NCBI GenBank assembly: GCA_963817465.1
Contig: CAWFOP010000020.1
Coordinates: forward strand, 186,001 to 250,000
Origin: CAMPKL01 sp963817465
GTDB lineage: Bacteria; Acidobacteriota; Terriglobia; Bryobacterales; UBA6623
Reading direction: 5' to 3'
DNA: 64,000 nt
Part shown: positions 51,274-59,052 of the stretch, in pieces
Position numbering within the stretch: the first letter of the stretch is position 1
How the letters are laid out: every line of letters begins with the position of its first letter
Position numbers and translations under genes: made by a program
The notes under the pieces: generated by a model
Seen by the model: the letters and a program-made list of their open reading frames with translations, nothing else
What the model was told of the DNA's origin: nothing
Databases searched by the model: none

Positions 51274-52754
51274 AGTGCCTGCTCACCCCGCTGCGCGATC
51301 GTATTGCCCATAACCAAGACGTCTGGCTGGCTCGCTTCCAAAAACGCATTCACGGCGTCTCCCGGTGTCTCCACCGTCCGCTCGCGTCCAAACAGCTTGA
51401 CCTCTTCCAGCCAGTCCGGCAGTGGATCGTCTGCTTCTGGATCGAATGGCCGATTCTGCTCCACCTTGGATTTGGCCCGCACGACAACGAAGTTACCCGA
51501 ACGAACGCTAGCAAACGGAGTCCGCCCCCGCAGAATCCCGCACGTCCTCCCCTCCGCCAGCAATTCCCCGATTCTCGCCCCGGCGTCACTCACGGTCTCG
51601 ACTGCCAACCCCGCACCGGCCGCCGACTCCCGCAACTCGCCATCCGCATAGCCGGGTCCGCGAATAATCGTGCCCGGCGGCGGCAGCACGTTCGCGTGTG
51701 TCTGCGTCGCCCAAGCCAGAGCGCCCCACGCCCGTCCCTCGTCCCCGGTGTGCGGCGGGATCGTGACGCTCACGTCCCGTGCCACACGCGCGGCGTCCGC
51801 CACTACCCTCCCGCAAGCGGCCGCCTGGCCCGACACCACAATTTCTCCCTCGCCGTAGCGGTTCGTCGTCACGGCAAACACGTGCCCCAGCGCGCGCGTC
51901 AGCACCGCAACGCCCGCCCGCGCCACCGCCCGATGCCCTGGTTCGACTGGGGCTCCCCACTTTCGCGCCGCCACGCACTCGCCCAGCGCGTCCGCCAACA
52001 TCACGTCGTCAAGAAATCCAATCCCACCGTCGCCCCTAAATTCCAATCGCGAACAAAGCCGCTCCGCCAATTCCCCGTCGCCTTCCCGGGCCCACTCCTC
52101 CAGCGATCCCACGTCCCGCGGAGCCAGCGCCAGATGCCGCCGGAACGCCCCCTCAATCGCACCCAGCGCCGCGTCCGCCATCAGCGCCTCACCCGCGACA
52201 ACTCGCCAGTCAGGACGCTCCCAAAGCGCCATGCTTACCTGCTTCTCCTCCACCGTCAGCACGACGGCCCGTCGCTCCGCTTGAGCCCAAAACGCCCCAT
52301 GTTGTTCAAGCACCCGAGCACTCTTTGCCTTCACATGCCGCGCCCGCGGAAACCACGACGCCATCTCGCCTCCCAACCGTGACGACCGTGTACACAGGTC
52401 CTCCTCGCACGTCACCACTTGCGTGATGTCATACGCCCGGCAATCGGTATCCCGCAGCAGCCACTCCACCCACGACAGGATCGAATTCTCAAAGCAGCAA
52501 ACCCGCGGATCGGCCCCAAACTCAGCCCGCAGGTAGCCCCGCATCAGCGCACCCAAATCACTGCGCTCGCGGAAGATCTCATCCGCCTCATCCTTGGCTA
52601 GCAACAGCGCCGGATAGCCACCTGCCCACAAATCCAGCGTCGCCGCCCTGCAAATCTGGTCCGGCCCCACATACGCGAGCGCCGCCCCACGCATCGTGCT
52701 CGTAATCGCCAGCACATGCTCCGCGCTCCCGTCTCGTTGCGAAAAACCGCTCAT
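51270..52754 (-). CDS. Degenerate carbamoyltransferase-like protein (NodU/TobZ family)
   Basis: The protein has 494 residues from an ATG overlapping the upstream stop (ATGA). It keeps the family order: an N-terminal acidic strand-helix region (VCCFENSILSWVEWLL), a central AVVLTVEEKQVSMALWE, then ALGAIEGAFRRHLAL, DVMLADALGECVAARK, IVVSGQAAACGRVVADAA and IPPHTGDEGRAWGALAWATQ (the family's PxxGDxGxAxGAA), and a C-terminal YrdC-like end (VKLFGRERTVETPGDAVNAFLEA). The metal-binding HHxAHAASA motif of active enzymes appears only as VKAKSARVLEQHG. It may be inactive or use a changed site. If active it would carbamoylate a sugar hydroxyl. Confidence 0.6.
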   Translation of the reverse strand: MSGFSQRDGSAEHVLAITSTMRGAALAYVGPDQICRAATLDLWAGGYPALLLAKDEADEIFRERSDLGALMRGYLRAEFGADPRVCCFENSILSWVEWLLRDTDCRAYDITQVVTCEEDLCTRSSRLGGEMASWFPRARHVKAKSARVLEQHGAFWAQAERRAVVLTVEEKQVSMALWERPDWRVVAGEALMADAALGAIEGAFRRHLALAPRDVGSLEEWAREGDGELAERLCSRLEFRGDGGIGFLDDVMLADALGECVAARKWGAPVEPGHRAVARAGVAVLTRALGHVFAVTTNRYGEGEIVVSGQAAACGRVVADAARVARDVSVTIPPHTGDEGRAWGALAWATQTHANVLPPPGTIIRGPGYADGELRESAAGAGLAVETVSDAGARIGELLAEGRTCGILRGRTPFASVRSGNFVVVRAKSKVEQNRPFDPEADDPLPDWLEEVKLFGRERTVETPGDAVNAFLEASQPDVLVMGNTIAQRGEQAL

Positions 52755-54181
52755 ATCGGCGGCAACAACGCCGCACCGCGCTCCAACTCAATCACAATCC
52801 GCTCGCGCCACGAAGAATACAGGACCTCCCGCCGTCCATCCCACTTCCGCTCCCAAACCCCGCGAATAGCGCCCCATCGCGACCGATATGTCGTCGCCCA
52901 TAGCCGCAACCAATTCCGCTGCTCGCCCTCCACTGCCTCGCAAATCAGCACAAAAGTCTCCCATTCCGACCGCGTCCGGATCGGCATCGCCCGCAGACTC
53001 GCCACCTTCGCCCCCGAGCCCAGCTTCCGCCGCACCGCCGCCTGCAATGCCTCGTCCGCCAACCCCACGCCCGCAAGCACCTCCGCTACCGCAATCTCCC
53101 GCCGGCGCCCGCCGGTCCGCTCGAGCGTCCCCGCCACCTGCCCCGCCGCATCGTAGCCCCCCCGGTGTAACTGTTCCAACTGCTCCTTCGGCGTCGCCAA
53201 CAGCCGCCGCGCCGCAGCCACGGTCTCCTCATCCGCCTCAGCCCCGGCCGTTGCGTGGGTCAGCGCCCGGCACTCCTCCGGCAACTCTTCCATCCACCGC
53301 GGACCCTCGTGATACGCGGCAATCGTAGGCGTCTGCAAGCTCAAACACTCGCTCACCTGCATGAATCCGTACTTGCACACAGCTAAATCCGCCCGCCGGA
53401 TCATCCCAAACAACACCTCATCCGCCGGAATCTCAGCCACCACCGCCTGCTTTCGCCGTTCGTCCGGCAAGCCCGCCAGTTCCTCGCCCGTCACCGCCGC
53501 ATCCCGCGACAAAAACACAAACCGGCAACCGTCATCCGCCAATCGTACGAGCAGGGAAATCCCCAGCCGACGCGCCTTGTCGTCGTACGCCAGCACCACA
53601 ACCATGCGCTCCGCAACCCCCGCCAGTTCTTCCACCGTCACAGCCTCGTCCGAGCCCACTTCCGGCAATTGCACGAACGCCGGCGTCTGACACAAAAACT
53701 CAGGCGGCCGCCCTGTCTGAAACGACGCTGGCCCGGACAGCACAATCCGGTCCGCCATCCCTCCAAACCGCGCGCAAAACAGCTCCACCAAATCCGGCCG
53801 GTAAGCGTTATCCAAAATCACCAGCGGCAAACCTAACTCCACAGCGCACAACGTAGCCTCAAGCATGGCTCCCGCCAGGGGCGCCTCGCCCACAATCACC
53901 AAGTCCGGCGCGGCCTCCCGCATCGCCGCCAAGAAGCCGCCGCGCACCTCGTCCGCCGCCTCGCCCGACTCCACCGCAAAAGGAATATCCAAAAACGAAA
54001 GCCGCCGTTCAGCCTCCCGCGTCAACTCGTCCTCGTAAGCCTCACGCCCCGTGCAAAACACCATCACCTGATGCCCCGTCGCCTCCAGCGCCAACCCCAC
54101 CCGCAACCCCCGCTTATAAACCCCAATCAAAGCCTGGCCATTCCAAGCCCCAAAGCAATAAGCAACAACCAAAACTCGCAT
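52751..54181 (-). CDS. GT-B-fold glycosyltransferase-like protein, paralogue 3 of 3
   Basis: The protein has 476 residues from the ATG at 54181. It has PDLVIVGEAPLAGAM (92-106), LVILDNAYRPD, and CKYGFMQVSECLSLQTPTIA (269-288), aligned with the equivalent blocks of the proteins at 22200-23345 and 30781-32196. A C-terminal extension of about 170 residues is mainly helical (ERTGGRRREIAVAEVL, LICEAVEGEQRNWLRLW). It is the first gene of the four-gene leftward unit. The upstream 130 bases contain no promoter I can support. Confidence 0.7.
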   Translation of the reverse strand: MRVLVVAYCFGAWNGQALIGVYKRGLRVGLALEATGHQVMVFCTGREAYEDELTREAERRLSFLDIPFAVESGEAADEVRGGFLAAMREAAPDLVIVGEAPLAGAMLEATLCAVELGLPLVILDNAYRPDLVELFCARFGGMADRIVLSGPASFQTGRPPEFLCQTPAFVQLPEVGSDEAVTVEELAGVAERMVVVLAYDDKARRLGISLLVRLADDGCRFVFLSRDAAVTGEELAGLPDERRKQAVVAEIPADEVLFGMIRRADLAVCKYGFMQVSECLSLQTPTIAAYHEGPRWMEELPEECRALTHATAGAEADEETVAAARRLLATPKEQLEQLHRGGYDAAGQVAGTLERTGGRRREIAVAEVLAGVGLADEALQAAVRRKLGSGAKVASLRAMPIRTRSEWETFVLICEAVEGEQRNWLRLWATTYRSRWGAIRGVWERKWDGRREVLYSSWRERIVIELERGAALLPPI

Positions 54182-54309
54182 AAAAGATAATCCCGAGTCT
54201 GCCGCACCCCTACCCCCCCACAAACAAGCGCCGATCGGAAGGGAGGCGGGGCACGCCGTAGTCCGGGCAACCCCAACTAAGCCTCAACACACCGCATCAC
54301 ATCCGCTTT
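54182..54309. other. Non-coding gap upstream of the GT-B / PIG-L unit
   Basis: No gene or strong promoter was recognised. It carries an odd run of C residues (CCCCTACCCCCCC) and leads directly into the rearranged segment. Confidence 0.4.
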
Positions 54310-54381
54310 CCGCACGTGCTCTCACCGCACGCAGATGACATTGCGCTGTCGATCAGGGGGCTGTTGCATGGCGGTTAGCTG
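54310..54381 (+). pseudogene. Inverted duplicate of the PIG-L catalytic-motif region
   Basis: This stretch is nearly identical to the reverse strand of 49546-49621, the part of the PIG-L gene encoding LLLSPHPDDIALSIGGLLHGG. It reads LSPHADDIALSIRGLLHGG on the plus strand and then stops. A 3-base gap and a few substitutions separate the copies. The duplicate ends where an IS30-type transposase fragment begins. The source and copy form a 4.7-kb-spaced inverted repeat. Confidence 0.8.
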
Positions 54382-54503
54382 ATCCAGATCCTGCTGGGAG
54401 TGTACTGACAAGTCGGTTCCCTTGGGGAAGTACCTCCTCAGCAACCCATCGGCGTTTGGGGTTGCTCGCCGCCAAGAGGTCCATCCAAAAGGATGTGACC
54501 AGT
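54375..54503 (-). mobile_element. IS30-type transposase C-terminal remnant
   Basis: On the minus strand GLLRRYFPKGTDLSVHSQQDLDQL is a good match to the conserved C-terminus of IS30-family transposases (NGLLRQYFPKGTDLS...DLD), preceded by degraded residues. No inverted terminal repeats or catalytic DDE core were found, so the element is dead. It abuts the PIG-L duplicate. Confidence 0.75.
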
Positions 54504-54703
54504 CAGTCCGAGCGCGGCGAAGAGGGGACCGTAGCGCTTGAGGAAAGTGGTGAGGCCTGAGGTCGAGAGGACGCCCTCGTCGACGTAGCGGAACGACGCG
54601 AGTCGGGGCGCTCCAACACGTTACCTCTTGCAATAGGGTTCGTTGTTGGGCATACTGGCGTGGCGCGCGACGTTCGTGCTGACTGGGAGGGCCCTAGGCG
54701 CTG
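54504..54703. other. Decayed interval before the response regulator
   Basis: About 200 bases with no recognisable gene. A minus-strand frame gives a hydrophobic peptide (LFAALGLTGHILLDG) that may be debris of a lost gene. The regulator has a GGGAGG-like site at 54687-54692. Confidence 0.4.
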
Positions 54704-55366
54704 ATGCGAGTCGCTGTTCTTTCCGAGATCCGTCTGTACCGGGAGGGAATTGCCCGAGTTCTTCGCGATTGTTCAAAAATTGGCGATGTTGATTGCGTCG
54801 ACGGAATCGAGCAACTACTCGAATGCGATCGGCAACGCCCCCCGGATGTAGTTTTTCTCGACTCGAACTGGGAAAACCCGGCCGAGTTATTGAGTTTTCT
54901 CCGCGAGTTTTTTCCCGACACAGCCGTGATTGCGCTTGGGATTCGAGACGATCCGGCCGCCGTCGTGCGTTGCGCCGAAGCGGGGGTGAGCGCATACGTG
55001 ACGCGCGAGGCGTCGCTCGACGATGTGGTGCGAGCCGTCCGCTGCGCCGGAAGGGGCGAGTTGGAATGCTCTAAGCGAGTGGCGGCGGGGCTGTTCGCGC
55101 GCGTCGGCAAATTGGCCGCCAACGCGGAGCCGGAAACGGAAGATCCGGGGCTGACTCCACGCGAAATCGAAGTTTTGTGCCTGCTCGATGCGGGCATGAG
55201 CAACAAGGAGATCGCCGCCCAACTTTATATCGAGGTCGCCACGACGAAAAACCACGTCCACAATATTCTGGCGAAGCTCTCGGTAGCGCGGCGCGGACAG
55301 GCGGCGAAGGCCGCGCGCCGGAAGGGGTTGCTGAGTCGGGTCGAGCGGACTCGGCGTGCTTCGTAG
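54704..55366 (+). CDS. NarL/LuxR-type response regulator
   Basis: The protein has 220 residues. Residues 1-120 are a receiver domain (RVAVLSEIRLYREGIARVL, phosphoacceptor Asp53 in VVFLDSNW, a later Ala/Gly-rich AEAGVSAYVTREASLDDVV). The acidic pair at the N-terminus of typical receivers is weakly conserved (SEIR), so magnesium binding may be altered. Residues about 149-205 are a LuxR-type helix-turn-helix (LTPREIEVLCLLDAGMSNKE, TTKNHVHNILAKLSV). No histidine kinase is adjacent. It is convergent with the eCIS operon and may control it; that is an inference from position. Confidence 0.88.
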   Translation: MRVAVLSEIRLYREGIARVLRDCSKIGDVDCVDGIEQLLECDRQRPPDVVFLDSNWENPAELLSFLREFFPDTAVIALGIRDDPAAVVRCAEAGVSAYVTREASLDDVVRAVRCAGRGELECSKRVAAGLFARVGKLAANAEPETEDPGLTPREIEVLCLLDAGMSNKEIAAQLYIEVATTKNHVHNILAKLSVARRGQAAKAARRKGLLSRVERTRRAS

Positions 55367-55407
55367 CCTTGCGAGCTGCGTAGCCCAACGGCACGGCTTG
55401 CTCCGCC

Positions 55408-58400
55408 TCACGGGGCCATTCCGAAAACCTGCCGGACGATCTCTTCGTACTCGGCCATGCGTGCGGCATCCCGGCGGTTGCCCCGGATCGCGCGCAAGAC
55501 GGCTCGCATCTGCTCGCGGTCATAGGTCAACACGACGGAGGTGAACAACGGATCTCCATCGGGGCCTACCGTTGGCACTGGCTTCCCTTGGGCCCGCAGA
55601 TTTCCTTCGATTTCAGCGCGCAAGCCGTCCACATAGCCCTGCGCCTGCTCGCGGCCCTGAGCAATCTGCGCCTCCGTGTTGGGCTTGATCTCGAAGACGT
55701 AGGCGCCGATACGGTCTCCATCTGCGTCGCGAACCCAGTAGACCCGGTCGGCGCGCCCAACCGAGCCATCAAGCAACGTCACCGGCACTTCGTCGTCCAG
55801 GCCTCGCGGCAGTCCGGGTACCAGGGCCTCCGCGTTTGTATGGGAAAAGTTGCCGACATCGAATCGAAGCGGCTGTTGACGGGTATTCGGCCGAGGGACG
55901 TTCTGGATATTGATCCCGCCAAGAAGGTCGGTTTCGAGAGGGGACTCGGGATCTGTCTCGGAGAGCGGGTCGCGTCCTCGATTCTGGCCGCGACTGGCTC
56001 GCTGCCTTTGACCCTGCATTGCAAGCCCCGTGTTGTCGTCAGCCAACGCCCTGGAAAGCCGTTCACGGATCTCGGCCCGGTTGGCGCGGAGGATCCCGGG
56101 ATCGGTATTCATCAGTGCAGCAAAGTGCGAGCTATCGGTGCTGAGAAGCCCGATGCGCTCGGTGAGCTGATGCGCAACTGCATCGGCTTCTTGCTGTGCG
56201 AGGTTTCCAAGCTTGAGCTGTCGACTGGCTTCTGTCGCCTGCTCCAACATGTGCGCCACTGCGGGACGGAACGGATGCCCAGGGCGCATCACGCCGATGA
56301 CGGCCTGGAGCTGTTCAATGATCGGGCCGCACCGGTCGCTACAGAAGTAAAAGTCGCGCGTTCGGCCCGAGCCGGCGGCGCTGATGGCGTGCGATTGCGG
56401 CCCAATCCGCACGGTCGAGCCGGCGCGTTCCCCACCTTGATGAACGGGTCCGGTGACTTCGGCGTGCGGAGCGGCGGGATGTGCGGCAGAGGACGCGCCG
56501 GGGGCGTCGGCATGGGCCGGCGGAAGCGTCTGATCGGTGCGCGCCGCGACGAGCGCGCCGTCGTCGTCGACGTGGGATACGCGAAGGGTCCGGCCGGCTT
56601 GGAGATCCTGCACGTCGCCGCGGATGGCGATGGTCAACAGCGCTCCAGTCAACAGCGCGCGGCGGACGAGCTCCCCGCGCATGCGGTTGCGCTCCTCGTC
56701 GCTAAGTCCGGGTTGGTTCTCAATCGAGTTGAAAGAAGACACAAGGCCGCTGGTCAGGGACCACGCCTGATAGACATCGCCCGCCAGCGCCCCGGCGCGA
56801 GTGACTTGGGTGACCCGCTGCAACGTGATGAAGCGCTCGCCAACCAAGCCTAGGCGGGCGGCAGCGCGAGGCAGCGCGACCAGGCGCCCTAATCCCATCG
56901 ACAACGCGGTCACCAAATCGATACCGATCGAAATCATTGCCGCGTCCACGTCCGCGCTCGTGAGGATGCCTTGTTGGGCGCGTTCGTGAAGATTGGCGAG
57001 CGTCGAAGCGATTCCCACGACGGCCGCGCCAAGCCCGGCGTAGAAAGCGACGGCAGCGGGAGCGGCTGCTCCGCCCGTGGCGACTAAAGCGGCGACAAGG
57101 GCGATCGCGGCAAGCGCCATCCCAATGGCGCTCAGCCAGTCGGAGAGCGACCACGGCTCGGTGGTCCGCAGCCGGTAGGACTTACCCGACGGCAGTGTGA
57201 AATACAGCCGGCCTTCCGGGAACCGGATGCGCGAATTGAGCGCCGAAAACATCCCGATCGGCGGGTCGACCGCGTCCCCTTGTTGGAGCCTGGCGGAGTC
57301 CAAATCGCTCGCAGGCGCGCGGTTCTCAAACCGTTGTGGAGAGGTGAGGTCAATCAGAACCCACTCGCCTCCGGAACGCGCGGGCTGGTCGCGCGTCGTT
57401 ACGCCGGTGTTGATGAGATAGAACTGCCAGGGGATCATTTCCGGCGCCAGACCCTGACGTCCATCCGCGGTTTGCGATTCTAGGGTGCGATCGTTTGGGT
57501 AGAAGACTGCGGGAATGCGCACAGCCAAGGGATGTTGTTCTTCCAGTCCGGCGAGCCGCGCATCGAGAGCTTCGAGATAATCGATCCCGGTCCGGACGTC
57601 CGAGGAGGCGGGCAGGCTCGCAACCACGAGACTCACAAACCCGGTCCCGATTTTGTTGACATCCTCCGCAACGGATTGCCACTGTTGGTCCGAATCCGCG
57701 GCCAGCAGGCGGCCGTTCGCGGCCTGCACCCGCGGGCTGACAAGCGGTGGCGCAGTCAGCTCGGAGGGAGGCGAAGGTCGCGGGCCGCGGGCGATGGCCA
57801 TGCCGGCACGCGATGCCATTTCGCCGGGTTCGCCGATGGGGCCTCGAGACTCACGTTCGAGCCGTTCGCGCCGGTCGTAGTCAGCAACTCGAGCGGAATA
57901 GTCGGATCTCAGTCTCTCGTTTTCGCTCTCCACATGAGCTCGATGGGCCTCCTCCACAGCGAGCGAGAGAGTCTCCGAAGCGAGATAGAACGCCGGAATG
58001 GATTCAAGCGCCGCGAGCCGCGTCTCGGAGGTTACGGAGCCCGTCGCCGCACCCTGCTTGACGGCCTCCGCCGCGACAACAGCTTCGCCCCAGCGTTGTT
58101 TGACCTCGAGAAGGCCGGGACCGGAGTAGCCTTGGCGCTGCAACGTGTCAGCGAGCCAGCCCTGCCCGGCGGCCGCAGCGTCGAACACAGACGCGCGCTG
58201 AGCGAGCAGCGCAAGTTCAATCCGTCCGCGCTCCTCGCCTACTGTTGTGGATTGATTGGCCAGGTCGTTGCGGAATTGACCCTCGACGCGGCCCTCCCAC
58301 TGCTCGTGGCGCTGCCGCCGTTCAGCAGCCTCAGCGCGGCGCTGCTCGCTACGCTGTTGTCTCATCTCAAGTTCGATATCCGTTGTGTAGCGGCGGATCA

Positions 58401-59052
58401 GCGTGTGGCCTAAGGCCACATGCGCCAGCTCATGGGCGAGAAGCAGCGAACCCTCTCGGGATTGCGGGCGATACTGGCCGGCGGCAAAGCCGATGTCTGG
58501 GCCTGCCGCGAATGCTCGCGCTCCGATGCCATCGGCGGCTTGTTCGGCCCGCGCGCCGGTATGGATGCGTACATCGGTGAGATCGGCGCCAAAGCCGGCT
58601 TCGAAGAAGGAACGGTCGGAATCGCCCAGCGGGCGGCCCTGTCCCAAGCCGATGTCCGCCATCATTGCGGGCGATCCAGCTCCGTCGGGCGTCCGCCGGA
58701 CCGATCCGTCGCCGGTGCACTCCGCGCAGGGCGGCCCGCCGCCGGAAGTGCATGCGCAACCAGCCTTGCCGCCGATAACCTGTTCGGCGACCCGGTCGGC
58801 CTCACGCTCTTCCGGATCGTCGGTGGCGCCGACCCATAGCTTGGAGCGCACCTCCGGATCGAATTTAAAAACCTCTCCGGCGCTGTCGAACAGGGCCGTC
58901 GGCGAGGTTGCCGAAAAGATCCGCTGCATTGCGGAGTTCCCGACTGCCCGCTGGATACGGGCCAATTCGGTAATCCTGGCAGGGCCTGAGGCGCGATTGG
59001 AGGCCGCCTCCCCAGTCGAGGTTTGGGTCTCAAGTTGGGCCGATTTGCTCAT
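55408..59052 (-). CDS. DUF4157 (eCIS core) protein with C-terminal PD-(D/E)XK nuclease-like domain
   Basis: The protein has 1214 residues from an ATG overlapping the upstream stop (ATGA). Residues about 135-220 are a DUF4157 module with DRSFFEAGFGADLTDVRIHTG and the metallopeptidase-like LLLAHELAHV (His207, His211). A long coiled-coil/helical middle contains a hydrophobic stretch (SAIGMALAAIALVAALVATGG, then AVAFYAGLGAAVVGIAS), as in toxins that cross or enter membranes. The last 140 residues have GRADRVYW (Asp1102) followed by GAYVFEIKPN (Glu1121, Lys1123), the D...ExK pattern of PD-(D/E)XK nucleases, and then QAQGYVDGLRAEI. It is the most likely toxic cargo of the adjacent injection system. 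Confidence 0.75.
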   Translation of the reverse strand: MSKSAQLETQTSTGEAASNRASGPARITELARIQRAVGNSAMQRIFSATSPTALFDSAGEVFKFDPEVRSKLWVGATDDPEEREADRVAEQVIGGKAGCACTSGGGPPCAECTGDGSVRRTPDGAGSPAMMADIGLGQGRPLGDSDRSFFEAGFGADLTDVRIHTGARAEQAADGIGARAFAAGPDIGFAAGQYRPQSREGSLLLAHELAHVALGHTLIRRYTTDIELEMRQQRSEQRRAEAAERRQRHEQWEGRVEGQFRNDLANQSTTVGEERGRIELALLAQRASVFDAAAAGQGWLADTLQRQGYSGPGLLEVKQRWGEAVVAAEAVKQGAATGSVTSETRLAALESIPAFYLASETLSLAVEEAHRAHVESENERLRSDYSARVADYDRRERLERESRGPIGEPGEMASRAGMAIARGPRPSPPSELTAPPLVSPRVQAANGRLLAADSDQQWQSVAEDVNKIGTGFVSLVVASLPASSDVRTGIDYLEALDARLAGLEEQHPLAVRIPAVFYPNDRTLESQTADGRQGLAPEMIPWQFYLINTGVTTRDQPARSGGEWVLIDLTSPQRFENRAPASDLDSARLQQGDAVDPPIGMFSALNSRIRFPEGRLYFTLPSGKSYRLRTTEPWSLSDWLSAIGMALAAIALVAALVATGGAAAPAAVAFYAGLGAAVVGIASTLANLHERAQQGILTSADVDAAMISIGIDLVTALSMGLGRLVALPRAAARLGLVGERFITLQRVTQVTRAGALAGDVYQAWSLTSGLVSSFNSIENQPGLSDEERNRMRGELVRRALLTGALLTIAIRGDVQDLQAGRTLRVSHVDDDGALVAARTDQTLPPAHADAPGASSAAHPAAPHAEVTGPVHQGGERAGSTVRIGPQSHAISAAGSGRTRDFYFCSDRCGPIIEQLQAVIGVMRPGHPFRPAVAHMLEQATEASRQLKLGNLAQQEADAVAHQLTERIGLLSTDSSHFAALMNTDPGILRANRAEIRERLSRALADDNTGLAMQGQRQRASRGQNRGRDPLSETDPESPLETDLLGGINIQNVPRPNTRQQPLRFDVGNFSHTNAEALVPGLPRGLDDEVPVTLLDGSVGRADRVYWVRDADGDRIGAYVFEIKPNTEAQIAQGREQAQGYVDGLRAEIEGNLRAQGKPVPTVGPDGDPLFTSVVLTYDREQMRAVLRAIRGNRRDAARMAEYEEIVRQVFGMAP

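Noticed and set aside
50760..52382. 540-residue open frame on the plus strand
   Set aside because: It is antisense to the GT4 and carbamoyltransferase-like genes, is proline/arginine-rich with no domains, and arises from GC-rich third-position bias of the real genes.
54204..54230. C-rich run as a possible quadruplex or recombination hotspot
   Set aside because: Only a few C-tracts of uneven length are present; no regular four-tract pattern could be defended.
55588..56853. 421-residue plus-strand frame
   Set aside because: It is antisense to the DUF4157 effector gene with no family similarity.
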